Shown one piece after another: positions 8,726-16,614 of a stretch of DNA of 64,000 nucleotides. Source of the stretch: Peribacillus asahii (GTDB lineage Bacteria > Bacillota > Bacilli > Bacillales > DSM-1321); contig NZ_CP026095.1 of NCBI RefSeq assembly GCF_004006295.1, positions 2,342,001 through 2,406,000 on the forward strand, in the 5' to 3' direction. The first letter of the stretch is position 1. The number at the start of each line of letters is the position of its first letter. The notes below the pieces were generated by a model. That model ran no database searches. It was not told where the DNA came from and saw nothing but the letters and a program-made list of their open reading frames with translations. The position numbers and the translations under genes were made by a program.

Positions 8726-8846
8726 CTGCGCTTATTTTTTTATGTCTACTTGACAGGGGTCAGATCAGTTCAAGGATAGCGCCCTTTTCTTGAATAAGCC
8801 AGAAGCTTGCATATTGGAAAAAGTGAGTTATTAATAAGCTGCTAAT

Positions 8847-9491
8847 CTAGTTAGGCTGCTTGCTAAAGTCTCTCTGAGCTCCCCTATAGCTTCCAATAAG
8901 ATTTTGATATCCAGGAAGTTGGCTAGAAAGTAAAGCGCCAAAGCCTTCAACATCATTGCGCCAATCACGTTGTAACTCGCACGCAATGCTAAACCAGTTC
9001 AGAAGCTGCACCCCACCATGAGCCATACGCATTAATGCCGCATCCGCTACTTGTTTGCTAAATGTTCCAGAAGCATCAGTAGCAACAAATACTTCATAAC
9101 CAGCGTTCACAGCGGAAAGGGCAGGAAATGCAACGCAAACATCTGTCACTACACCAGCAATGATAAGTTGTTTTTTTCCAGTTTCTTCGATTGCTTTGAC
9201 AAAATCTTCATTATCCCATGCGTTAATTTGTCCAGGACGAGCTATTTTTGGCGCGTCAGGAAAAAGTTCTACCAATTCTTGCATGAGTGGTCCGTTAGGC
9301 CCGTTTTCAAAGCTTGTTGTTAAAATAACTGGTAAATCAAAAAACTTTGCGGTTTTAGCAAGCGCCATAACATTGTTCTTGAATTCATCAACACCATAGT
9401 CACGCACAAGGCCGGAAATAAGGCCGGTTTGATGATCCACTAAAAGAACGGCAGCATCATCTTTGTTAAGACGAGAATAGAAATCAGACAT
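8847..9491 (-). CDS. Isochorismatase-family cysteine hydrolase (YcaC-like)
   Basis: A 214-residue alpha/beta hydrolase of the isochorismatase superfamily. The catalytic Asp lies in VLLVDHQTGL (near residue 19), the Cys in GVVTDVCVAFPAL (near residue 118), with the preceding cis-peptide Val-Thr. The C-terminal extension RDWRNDVEGFGALL resembles E. coli YcaC, an octameric hydrolase of unknown substrate, more than nicotinamidase. GGAGG precedes ATG 9491. It lies between the two IS copies and shares direction with an FMN reductase about 180 bases upstream. Fold is secure; substrate unknown. Confidence 0.88.
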   Translation of the reverse strand: MSDFYSRLNKDDAAVLLVDHQTGLISGLVRDYGVDEFKNNVMALAKTAKFFDLPVILTTSFENGPNGPLMQELVELFPDAPKIARPGQINAWDNEDFVKAIEETGKKQLIIAGVVTDVCVAFPALSAVNAGYEVFVATDASGTFSKQVADAALMRMAHGGVQLLNWFSIACELQRDWRNDVEGFGALLSSQLPGYQNLIGSYRGAQRDFSKQPN

Positions 9492-9672
9492 TTTGATGTC
9501 CTCCTTTAATTAAAGTTATCGAAGAAGATTCATAGATTGAAAAATGTATGTTAAACTCCTACGTTTGTTCCAATGTAACTGAACTGATTACTAGTATTCG
9601 TTTTTATAAACTCATTATGTGTCAGTAGTATTTATAAAAAATAAATGATTAATGAAGCTTGGACTTCTTCAA

Positions 9673-10230
9673 TTAATCTAGAGCTGGAGTGTGATCAATC
9701 CAATGAATAAATTGGTGTAAATATTGCTGAAGATAACGTTTTGTTTGTTCGTCTGTAAGGACTTTCTGTTCAGAATCAATCTTTTTATGTACTTGGGAAA
9801 TCAACACTTTTTGAAATGGAAGAACATGAACCTGCATGGCCTCTAGTATTTGTCTGATTTGCAATTGAGCAAAGGCAGTACCTAATCCCCCAGGAGTTGC
9901 ACCAATTAGACCAACCGGTTTTCTGCTAAGAACAGCGGATTCCCGAGGTCTTGATGCCCAGTCCAATGCATTCTTTAATACGCCTGGAATTCCAGAATTG
10001 TACTCTGGACTTAAAATAATGATACCGTCAACGTCCTGGATAGCGGATTTAAATAATGTCACTGTTTCTGGAACACTTATTTCTAAGTCTTCGTTGAACA
10101 AAGGCAGTTCATTAATTTCAATCCAGCGAAATTGATGGGAATCATCCAGTTCTGTTAATGATTGAGCAATGATTCGATTATAAGAGTTTTTACGTAAACT
10201 ACCACAAATAAGGCCGATGGTTTTGGTCAT
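9673..10230 (-). CDS. NAD(P)H-dependent FMN reductase (flavodoxin-like)
   Basis: A 185-residue flavodoxin-fold reductase of the NADPH-dependent FMN reductase family (chromate/azo/quinone reductases such as YieF). Residues 8-16 (CGSLRKNSYN) bind the FMN phosphate; LSPEYNSGIPGVLKNALDW near residue 75 is the family signature, and GATPGGLGTAFAQLQIR follows near 110. It likely detoxifies quinones or xenobiotics. GAGGAGG precedes ATG 10230. It lies upstream of, and on the same strand as, the isochorismatase-like hydrolase. The physiological acceptor cannot be told from sequence. Confidence 0.9.
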   Translation of the reverse strand: MTKTIGLICGSLRKNSYNRIIAQSLTELDDSHQFRWIEINELPLFNEDLEISVPETVTLFKSAIQDVDGIIILSPEYNSGIPGVLKNALDWASRPRESAVLSRKPVGLIGATPGGLGTAFAQLQIRQILEAMQVHVLPFQKVLISQVHKKIDSEQKVLTDEQTKRYLQQYLHQFIHWIDHTPALD

Positions 10231-10623
10231 CCAATTCCTCCTCGTTTGAAATCACTTTCATTTTACCATAATATCCCAAAATATAAGAAGCGACGTTATA
10301 CCTAATTACAAATTTTTTATTTAATGAAGTGTTTATTTCAAAAAAGTTAGAATAGTTTTAGGGATTTAAGGATATCTCTTTTGTTTTCTTTTTATTCGGC
10401 TTGTGTTTGATAAATTGCTTAACATAATAGCAGGGTTAAAAAAGTACTACATCTAATAAATGATGAATTCTAAAAGAATGAAACGAAATGCTTTTAATTA
10501 TTTAACCAAAACCACCATGTTCCAAAGATATGGCAAATGGTTTATGTCATGTTTATTTTTTCTTCCATTTTTTGTATATTTATAACATACTATAAACTAT
10601 AAAGAATTGGAGGGAGTGGAGAA
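10231..10623. other. Divergent intergenic region upstream of ltrA
   Basis: About 390 AT-rich bases separating the FMN reductase and ltrA, which diverge. Both promoters should be here. TATAAACTATAAAG lies shortly before the ltrA ribosome site. I found no coding remnant or clear operator. Confidence 0.4.
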
Positions 10624-11766
10624 ATGGAAGAAAAGAAAGTGACGTGGTTAGAGCTCTTTTATGATTTGTTATTTGTGGCGGCGGTTGCGGCTGCGACTCA
10701 TGTTTTACTTCATGTTGAAGATGGACATATCCATGCAGAGTATTTAGTAAAGTTTGTATTAATTTTTATTCCTATTTGGTGGGCTTGGGTAGGGCAAACC
10801 ATATTTATTAACCGATTTGGAAAAGATTTATTTCATCAACGTATCTTTTTGATCTTGCAAATGTTTTTTGTACTAATTATGACATCAAGTTTATCAGTTG
10901 ATTTTGATCCTTATTATCTTTCTTTTTTAATTGGGTATATTGGCTTAAGAGCAGTAACTGCGATCCAATATCTTATTGTCCAGCGTATAGAAACGGGAGT
11001 TCGAAAACAAGCAGCCCTCTTTTTAGGAAGGTATTTTTGGATTGGAATCGTTATTTCATTATTCTCCGTCTTTTTTGATTCTTGGGTTCGATATGCTGTG
11101 TTGTATACGGGCATCCTTATTGATATTATTATCCCGGTGCTTGGACGAAAGTGCTTAGAAAAGGTTCCAACAAATACGGCTCACCTATTAGAGCGATTTG
11201 GTTTATTTTCCATTATTCTCTTTGGGGAAGCGCTGATTAGCACTCTTGCGATCATTCAGCCTACACAAGGAAATTGGGATTCAATAGGCTTTGCGATCAT
11301 TTCATTTATCCTGATTATATCGATGTGGTGGCAATATTTCGATAACATGGAGAAGAAACTCGACAAGTCTGTACAGACTTCCGGCCAAATCATTATTTAC
11401 GGTCATCTGTTTATATTAATGTCTTTGAGCATGATCGCAGCATCTATCAGACTATTGTTTTTACATGAGGTCCATTACTCATTTATCTTATTTTTTGTTT
11501 TTGGATCTGTATTGCTCTATTTCCTGTCAACTACCTTTGTTTTCCATCAATATAGACATGTGCACCACCGATTGAAAATTTATCATTTAGGGTTATTTTT
11601 AGGAATTTTAGCCGTCTTTTTTATTATTAATTTGATTATTATAGTACCAAATATTTTGATAATAGCTGAATTAACCGTGTTTTTTATTATCTTTACTAAA
11701 TTAACAATTTCTAATAAAAAGCAATCGTCGACAAATGAGATTCATCCGAGAATAAAAAATGTTTAA
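10624..11766 (+). CDS. ltrA: Low temperature requirement protein A (LtrA) family membrane protein
   Basis: A 380-residue polytopic membrane protein. The LtrA signature is at the very N-terminus: KKVTWLELFYDLLFVAAVA, with the family's E-L-F-Y-D motif. It is followed by about ten hydrophobic segments, and GLFSIILFGEALI in the middle is the second conserved block. LtrA was named from a cold-sensitive Listeria mutant; its molecular function is not established. GGAGG precedes ATG 10624. It stands alone between the two IS copies, with a hairpin after the stop. Confidence 0.9.
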   Translation: MEEKKVTWLELFYDLLFVAAVAAATHVLLHVEDGHIHAEYLVKFVLIFIPIWWAWVGQTIFINRFGKDLFHQRIFLILQMFFVLIMTSSLSVDFDPYYLSFLIGYIGLRAVTAIQYLIVQRIETGVRKQAALFLGRYFWIGIVISLFSVFFDSWVRYAVLYTGILIDIIIPVLGRKCLEKVPTNTAHLLERFGLFSIILFGEALISTLAIIQPTQGNWDSIGFAIISFILIISMWWQYFDNMEKKLDKSVQTSGQIIIYGHLFILMSLSMIAASIRLLFLHEVHYSFILFFVFGSVLLYFLSTTFVFHQYRHVHHRLKIYHLGLFLGILAVFFIINLIIIVPNILIIAELTVFFIIFTKLTISNKKQSSTNEIHPRIKNV

Positions 11767-11788
11767 TGTTTAATAGGGGTTAATACAT

Positions 11789-11829
11789 AAAAAAAGACCG
11801 TCAATCCTTCTTGGATTAACCCATCTTTA
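11789..11829. terminator. Terminator after ltrA
   Basis: An imperfect hairpin (AAAGACCGTCAATCC with GGATTAACCCATCTTT) with A and T tracts on both sides; likely bidirectional. Confidence 0.45.
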
Positions 11830-12183
11830 GTTAAAATGGATTATGTCGCAATTAATCAAGAGACCCTCCTGCTACTTAAACCAAACACGTCTCCCCTTTT
11901 TCATCAAATCCGTGCTTAAAATCAAATGCAAAGGAGGGGGTCCATACTAAATATAATAGTTGTATCTCTTGAAAGCCTCCTCCCACTTCAGTTTTTTTAT
12001 TTTATCACTTTAATGCTATAAACCACTAAAATATACTATAATAATCACTTCTTGTTCAACTGCCCGTTACTTTAAGTACATAATTTCACAATCTCCTTTA
12101 AGCTTTAACATAAAGATCTAATTTTCTTTAAAGGAGTTGCTCCACAATATGGCCCTTAAATGAAAAATGAGCGCTTACCATTC
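11830..12183. other. Gene-free stretch left of IS copy 2
   Basis: About 350 AT-rich bases with no supported gene. The last 40 bases (CAATATGGCCC through GAGCGCTTACC) are the left half of a palindromic repeat interrupted by the IS. Confidence 0.45.
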
Positions 12184-12225
12184 TGATCTGCCCCCTGTCA
12201 AGTAGACATAAAAAAATAAGCGCAG

Positions 12226-13116
12226 TTAAGAAGCCTGACTTCTATATTCGATAGGAGTCAGGTTGTTTAGCTTGGTTTGAAACCTTTCGTGGTTATAAAA
12301 GTGAATGTAGTCTTTAATAGCCGTTCTAACCTCTTGTGAAGTTTTAAAAGTATGCAGGTTAAAACATTCTGTTTTTAAATGACTAAAGAAATTTTCCATA
12401 CTAGCGTTATCCCAACAGTTGCCCTTTCTAGACATACTAGCTTTCATTTTATTTCTTGTGAGTAGCTGATTATAGTTATGGGAAGTGTATTGGTATCCTT
12501 GATCACTATGGAGAAGGAGTCCCTTTACATTCCTTCCTTTTATGGCTTTTTTAAGAGTATCCAAGACTAGTTTATAATCATTACGTCTACTAATTTGGTA
12601 CGCAACAACTTCGTTATTATATAGGTCTTTGATGGCAGACAAGTATAGTTTCTGTCCATTGAAAATGAGGTACGTAATATCCGTTACCCACTTTTCATTA
12701 GGGCGAGAAGCGTAAAAGGATCTATTTAAATAATTATTCGAGATAAGATAAGGTTCTTTCTTACCGTAATAAATTCGTTTCTTCCTGATAATTGCTTTAA
12801 TACCTAGCTCACTTAGTAACCGTTGAACTTTTTTGTGATTAATATGAATATCATAGGTCCTCTTTAACCAAATTTGTATTCTTCTATAGCCATAGATGCC
12901 CTTATATTTCTGATGACATTCTATTATTTTCTGCTTTAGCTTCTCATCCTCTATCTGCTTTTCCGAAGGTAATGCTTTACGCTTTATCCACTTGTAGTAT
13001 CCACTTCTTGATACTTTAGCTAGATGACAAAGTAGCTGTATAGAGTGAGCTTGTTTAGATAAATCATTAATGATTGGAAATAGAATACTAGGTTTTAGAT
13101 TCATTCCTCCTTTCAC
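12226..13116 (-). CDS. IS3-family transposase OrfB, DDE integrase (copy 2)
   Basis: A 296-residue catalytic transposase, residue-for-residue the same as the copy at 7835-8725. The Asp of WVTDITYL, the Asp of LHSDQGYQ and the Glu of NASMENFF are all kept. It overlaps orfA by four bases and is reachable by -1 slippage on the A6G heptamer at the end of orfA. No lesion is visible, so this copy should also be active. Confidence 0.94.
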   Translation of the reverse strand: MKGGMNLKPSILFPIINDLSKQAHSIQLLCHLAKVSRSGYYKWIKRKALPSEKQIEDEKLKQKIIECHQKYKGIYGYRRIQIWLKRTYDIHINHKKVQRLLSELGIKAIIRKKRIYYGKKEPYLISNNYLNRSFYASRPNEKWVTDITYLIFNGQKLYLSAIKDLYNNEVVAYQISRRNDYKLVLDTLKKAIKGRNVKGLLLHSDQGYQYTSHNYNQLLTRNKMKASMSRKGNCWDNASMENFFSHLKTECFNLHTFKTSQEVRTAIKDYIHFYNHERFQTKLNNLTPIEYRSQAS

Positions 13117-13403
13117 ATCTTTAAAAGCTTTTTTAATAGTTCATTCTCAGCTTCTAATCGCTTTATTTTCTGTTGGGTATTTTCAAAGGTAGATGAAGAG
13201 ACTCTACTAGACCCACTTTTTCTGCCACGTTTTTCTCTAAGACCAACCATCCCATCTTCACTAAACTGTTTAACCCATCGTTGTATGTTTTTTCGATGAG
13301 TGTTTAATTCTCTGGAAACGGCTGCATAATTCTTCTTTTGATGAAATAAATCCACTGCTTTTTTCTTGAATGATATATCATAAGTCTCTGCTTTTTTCTC
13401 CAT
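13113..13403 (-). CDS. IS3-family transposase OrfA (copy 2)
   Basis: A 96-residue helix-turn-helix plus coiled-coil subunit, identical to the copy at 7548-7838 and with the same AAGGGGG ribosome site and A-AAA-AAG slippage heptamer before its stop. It forms the N-terminal half of the predicted OrfAB fusion. Confidence 0.93.
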   Translation of the reverse strand: MEKKAETYDISFKKKAVDLFHQKKNYAAVSRELNTHRKNIQRWVKQFSEDGMVGLREKRGRKSGSSRVSSSTFENTQQKIKRLEAENELLKKLLKM

Positions 13404-13624
13404 AAAAAATACCCCCTTAATAATAGACAGATTAATGCGCTTTTTAAAACGTGTCTACTATAAGGGGAGCATACCAATTCAAGGATAGCGCCCTTTTCTG
13501 GAATAACCTATTCAATTTCCTAATGAAACGTCCCTTTATAGAGGGACTTGTTTTTTGTTTACTTCGCAATATATGTCAAATTTGAAATTCGCATTTCTTA
13601 TTAAAGAATTGAGCCTTTTTGCGG

Positions 13625-13654
13625 AATAATAAAAGCAACCCAGATCCGGTTGCT
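13625..13654 (-). terminator. Terminator of the GH18 hydrolase gene
   Basis: AGCAACC pairs with GGTTGCT across seven bases, followed on the minus strand by TTTTATTATT. It starts immediately after the stop of the severed C-terminal reading frame (13655), about 150 bases beyond the premature stop. This shows where the gene originally ended. Confidence 0.75.
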
Positions 13655-13804
13655 CTATATAACAATAAAATGATTATTTAAATAAACCCAATTCTGCGGT
13701 GCTGGCAGGTTCAATTGCCAGTACGTTACACCTAACAATTGATATTGATTGACTACATTGTATTTTTCCTGATAACTCCTAATATCTTCAAACCAAATGA
13801 TGCG
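13655..13804 (-). pseudogene. Severed C-terminal 49 codons of the GH18 hydrolase
   Basis: In the same frame as the upstream gene and separated from it only by the TAA at 13805-13807, 49 sense codons follow. They read IIWFEDIRSYQEKYNVV, then GVTYWQLNLPAPQNW. This is the standard end of YaaH/SleL-type GH18 hydrolases (V-W-F-E-D ... G-x-S-Y-W-x-L-x-x-P-x-P-Q-N-W), including the last barrel strand with its substrate-lining Trp. The frame ends at 13655 just before a terminator. So one nonsense mutation, not a deletion, cut the protein. Confidence 0.8.
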
Positions 13805-14920
13805 TTATTCCTTTTCCTTCCAATATCGATACCATGGTGAGGCAGCTACCTGATTAAATTCAATCACTGTGTTAGCAGAAATTGCCTGGTTTTGTGCACC
13901 ATTAACTGATAAAGCCGTGGTCGTATTATCGATTACTCTCCAATCATATCCATACAAAGGAAAAGCAATTTGTACCTTACGAGAATCAATCAAACTTGTT
14001 GCATACCGGACAATCTGATCCATCCACCACAACGGGGCTACCGGATCGGGCGGACCGCCTGGATATCCATAATCAATTGTCATAACAGCTACCACGTCTG
14101 CAATCGCTCCAATTGACTGATAGTCATAGGCTCCTACGATCCGATTCGTTGGAAGGTCTTCTGTTTTTGCATGTACATTAACATGTAGAATGCGCGGACC
14201 AAGAGCAGTTTTTAATTCGTTCAAAAATGTATTAAACTCTCTCCTTCGTGCAGGAGGAATAAATTCAATATCCAGTGAAACTCCGTCATATTCTTTTTCA
14301 TTAACAAACCGTAATAAACTATCAATTAAATTTCTCCGATAAACGGGATTAGCAAACACGTTCCCGGCTAATTCAGCATCAAAACCCTCGGATGTAAAAT
14401 TACGAATCATTAAAAGAGTTGTAACACCCAGCTTGTTGCTTTCCCTAACGACCTCTGTATCATCTAATAACACATAGGCATAGCCTTGTGTGGTGAACGA
14501 ATAAGATACAACTGCTATATACGTAAGCGAATTAGATAAAGTCCGAAGAATTGGTAAAGTGGATTGTGGTGAGTATGGAATAATGAATCCTAGCGTTTCT
14601 ATTTGGGGTTTCAATGGTGTTGGAATCAGGAGCCTTTGGCCAATATATAATTGACTCGGATCTATCCTTGGATTTGCTTGTAATATAGCTTCTATCGCGG
14701 TATTAAAACGATTAGCCAGCTGCAAAAACGTATCTCCTGCTTTGACCAAATAAGGCCTTATCTGAACAATAGCTTCGTCCGGAATGTAAAGCGCTAGACC
14801 AGGTATGATGGCATTCGCAGAAGGCAAACCATTCACTTCAACAATAGTAGAAACCGGAACCTGATATTGATTTGCAATTTGCCATAAGGATTCCCCCTTT
14901 TGGACAACATGAACGGTCAT
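13805..14920 (-). CDS. LysM-GH18 spore peptidoglycan hydrolase (YaaH/SleL-like), prematurely stopped
   Basis: Two LysM repeats (residues 2-48, VVQKGESLWQIANQY; and 52-98, VKAGDTFLQLANRF) are followed by a GH18 barrel. The catalytic motif is DGVSLDIEF (E of D-x-x-D-x-E near residue 214). Homologues are N-acetylglucosaminidases that trim spore cortex fragments during germination. ATG 14920 is chosen because AAGGGGTG lies just before it; the GTG at 14929 is part of that ribosome site. The frame stops at TAA 13805, but the missing last barrel strand follows in the same frame to 13655. The expected intact length is about 421 residues; at 371 the barrel is not closed, so activity is doubtful. Confidence 0.85.
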   Translation of the reverse strand: MTVHVVQKGESLWQIANQYQVPVSTIVEVNGLPSANAIIPGLALYIPDEAIVQIRPYLVKAGDTFLQLANRFNTAIEAILQANPRIDPSQLYIGQRLLIPTPLKPQIETLGFIIPYSPQSTLPILRTLSNSLTYIAVVSYSFTTQGYAYVLLDDTEVVRESNKLGVTTLLMIRNFTSEGFDAELAGNVFANPVYRRNLIDSLLRFVNEKEYDGVSLDIEFIPPARRREFNTFLNELKTALGPRILHVNVHAKTEDLPTNRIVGAYDYQSIGAIADVVAVMTIDYGYPGGPPDPVAPLWWMDQIVRYATSLIDSRKVQIAFPLYGYDWRVIDNTTTALSVNGAQNQAISANTVIEFNQVAASPWYRYWKEKE

Positions 14921-14929
14921 TCGTTTCAC

Positions 14930-15350
14930 CCCTTGTTCCTAGTATATGGTCTTGAATTCATTAAATAGTACCTAAAAACTTGGGATTCCTATAGAAAATA
15001 CAAAGGAATGTTTGTTTAAAAGAAAAAAGAGAGGAGAAATATGGCAGACCTAGGTATTCGCTCCTGATATATTTATTCAAAACCTATATTTCAACAATTC
15101 ACATCGTTATTTGAATAAAAAAACGATCCTTCATATTGAAGAATCGCGCCCGATTGTTGAAGATCAAAGGCTGTTGCAGTTAGCTCGTATTTATTTAACT
15201 CTAGCCCCCGTTAATGGAATAACATTTTTATCTTGCGGAGAAACGTTTCCTGCTTCCCAATAAACTTTACTTAATCTATACACTGAGTTTACTAGACTTT
15301 AATATTCAGACGATATGATTGGTTTAGCAACGAATGAGGAGGCAGTATAA
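14930..15350. other. Intergenic region between the GH18 hydrolase and the HAD phosphatase
   Basis: About 420 bases between divergent genes. It contains a near-perfect hairpin at 15124-15146 (CGATCCTTCA, TAT, TGAAGAATCG), directly followed by a GCGCCCGATTGTTGAAGATC element. No gene is supported. Confidence 0.5.
15144..15220. repeat. Dispersed repeat, GCGCCCGATTGT type (copy A)
   Basis: Begins with GCGCCCGATTGTTGAAGATC and includes AGCCCCCGTTA about 60 bases later. The same two blocks in the same order and similar spacing recur at 61912-61965 (GCGCCCGATTGTGGAAGATC ... AGCCCCCGTTA). This is more than chance for intergenic DNA. Its origin is not known to me. Confidence 0.5.
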
Positions 15351-16148
15351 ATGAATGTGCGTGCAATATTTATTGATATGGATGGTACACTACTAAAAGC
15401 CTCAAACTACATTTCCCGCCGAAATATGGAAGCCATTTATAGGCTCATTAATCAGGGAGTCAAGGTTTTTCTAGCCACTGGTCGACATTATGAAGTAACC
15501 GCTCCCTACCATAAAGAAATTGGATTACGGACTCCGATGATCTGTCTGAATGGTGCCGCTATTCACGCTGCAGAGACAGGAAGAGTTATGCAAATGAGAA
15601 CCGTCCGATTGAACGAAGAACGATTTCACCATCTGACCGCTGAAAGTCCTTATAATGTTATTATCCATACAGCAAATGGGCTTTATTGCAAGGAAACAAA
15701 TGAAGAAATCGATTATTGGACAAAAGTTGGGCAAATTCCGCCACGGTATATTGGAGATTTAAGACAGGCAAATTATCAAGATGTTCTTAAATATAGTGTT
15801 CGAACAGGTGCACCAAGTCCTGAATTAACCGATTTGTTTAAAAAGGAAGCAGAAGTCATCGATTGGAATGACGGGTTTGAGATAGTTGCTCCTAATGTTT
15901 CTAAATGGTCTGCTATAAAAAGCTTACTTACCGAATTTGGAATTAGTCCAAATGAAGTCGTAGCCATTGGAGACGGACCTAATGATATAGAGATGCTTCG
16001 TCATGTCGGTATTGGTGTGGCAATGGGAAATGCTAGCGAAAAGGTTAAAGCATCCGCTGATATTGTTACAGGACACCACGAAAATGATGGATTAGCTGAG
16101 TTTATAGAACGTTATCTTCTTAAAACATATAAATCATATGCGATTTAG
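15351..16148 (+). CDS. Cof-type HAD-superfamily phosphatase
   Basis: A 265-residue haloacid-dehalogenase hydrolase of the Cof/IIB subclass (YxeH/YcsE-like sugar-phosphate or FMN phosphatases). Motif I is DMDGTLL near residue 9 (nucleophile and acid/base Asp). Motif II is FLATGRH, motif III Lys is within NVSKWSAIKSLL, and motif IV is GDGPNDIEMLRHVGIGVAMGN. The C2B cap lies between motifs II and III. GAGGAGG precedes ATG 15351. It is monocistronic, with a terminator after it. Substrate unknown, as is usual in this promiscuous family. Confidence 0.9.
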   Translation: MNVRAIFIDMDGTLLKASNYISRRNMEAIYRLINQGVKVFLATGRHYEVTAPYHKEIGLRTPMICLNGAAIHAAETGRVMQMRTVRLNEERFHHLTAESPYNVIIHTANGLYCKETNEEIDYWTKVGQIPPRYIGDLRQANYQDVLKYSVRTGAPSPELTDLFKKEAEVIDWNDGFEIVAPNVSKWSAIKSLLTEFGISPNEVVAIGDGPNDIEMLRHVGIGVAMGNASEKVKASADIVTGHHENDGLAEFIERYLLKTYKSYAI

Positions 16149-16179
16149 AATTTTTTTATAATGACTTTTTGTAATAAAA

Positions 16180-16212
16180 AAATGACAGGTGTGATTCATA
16201 CCTGTCATTTCA
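16180..16212. terminator. Terminator after the HAD phosphatase
   Basis: AAATGACAGGT pairs perfectly with ACCTGTCATTT (11 bp). It has an A tract on the left, so it can terminate both the HAD gene and leftward transcription. A second, weaker hairpin (GAAGCTTC...GAAGCTTTT) follows at about 16228-16255. Confidence 0.65.
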
Positions 16213-16614
16213 GTTTGTCGACAAACTGAAGCTTCTATATTAAAGAAGCTTTTCCTTCTTCATATTCATCTTTTCATAATTCTACCTGTTCAAAAAAGTC
16301 CACTGCATAGGAGTTTTCTTTAACTAGCGATCTGTTCACACATCGGTTCAAATTCACTTTATATTGCAATGCCCTGAAAAATGCTACTGTAGCTTTGAAA
16401 TAAAGTTTAATCAAAAGCACCTCACAAACCGGCATTTTGCGATAAATAAAAAGAATCCATTTTGAAAAAAGATTGATCAAAATGGATTCTTATCTAGTAG
16501 ATTTAAATCTTGTTGATAAATTTTGAAAAAAGTAGTCTTTTAGATGAAGTCACATAATTAAAACAAAATAAATAAAAAAACAACGACATCACTATCGCTG
16601 CTTTTTTGTACATA
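16213..16614. other. Gene-free stretch between convergent HAD and map genes
   Basis: About 400 bases containing several hairpins, including the strong one at 16451-16491. A reading frame at 16274-16480 has no ribosome site or recognisable feature, and its 5' end lies inside the hairpin. No gene is supported. Confidence 0.5.
16451..16491. repeat. Hairpin repeat AAGAATCCATTTTGA (copy 1)
   Basis: AAGAATCCATTTTGA and TCAAAATGGATTCTT form a perfect 15-bp stem around AAAAAGATTGA. Nearly the same hairpin, including the preceding AAATAA, is at 60171-60211, and a diverged one is near 58998-59033 (CCGTTTTGAAAAAAGATTAATC). It resembles a terminator but recurs far from its gene, so I list it as a dispersed repeat. 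Confidence 0.6.

Larger units (their letters stand above)
7475..8767 (+). mobile_element. IS3-family (IS150-group-like) insertion sequence, copy 1
   Basis: A complete element of 1293 bp. It has imperfect terminal inverted repeats: the left end begins TGGTATGCTCCCC and the right end, read inward, begins TGATCTGACCCCT; the similarity continues to a shared GTAGAC and AAGCGC. It is flanked by a four-base direct repeat GTTC (7471-7474 and 8768-8771). Inside are orfA and orfB in the usual -1 arrangement. Removing the element and one GTTC leaves a near-perfect hairpin (GGGCGCTTATCCTT, loop GTTC, AAGGATAGCGCCC), so it landed in the loop of a palindromic repeat. A second copy of exactly the same length lies inverted at 12184-13476. 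Confidence 0.93.
12184..13476 (-). mobile_element. IS3-family (IS150-group-like) insertion sequence, copy 2
   Basis: The same 1293-bp element as at 7475-8767, in the opposite orientation, with identical OrfA and OrfB proteins. The outermost right end differs by at least one base (GACAGGGGGCAGATCA here, GACAGGGGTCAGATCA in copy 1). It is flanked by its own four-base repeat ATTC (12180-12183 and 13477-13480), different from copy 1, so it inserted independently. The empty site would read GAGCGCTTACC, ATTC, AAGGATAGCGCCC: again the loop of the same palindrome family. Confidence 0.93.

Noticed and set aside
7475..13476. A composite transposon made of the two inverted IS copies and the 3.4 kb between them
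   Set aside because: Each copy has its own matching four-base repeat on both sides (GTTC and ATTC). A composite element would show one shared repeat at its outer edges only. Independent insertions explain the data.
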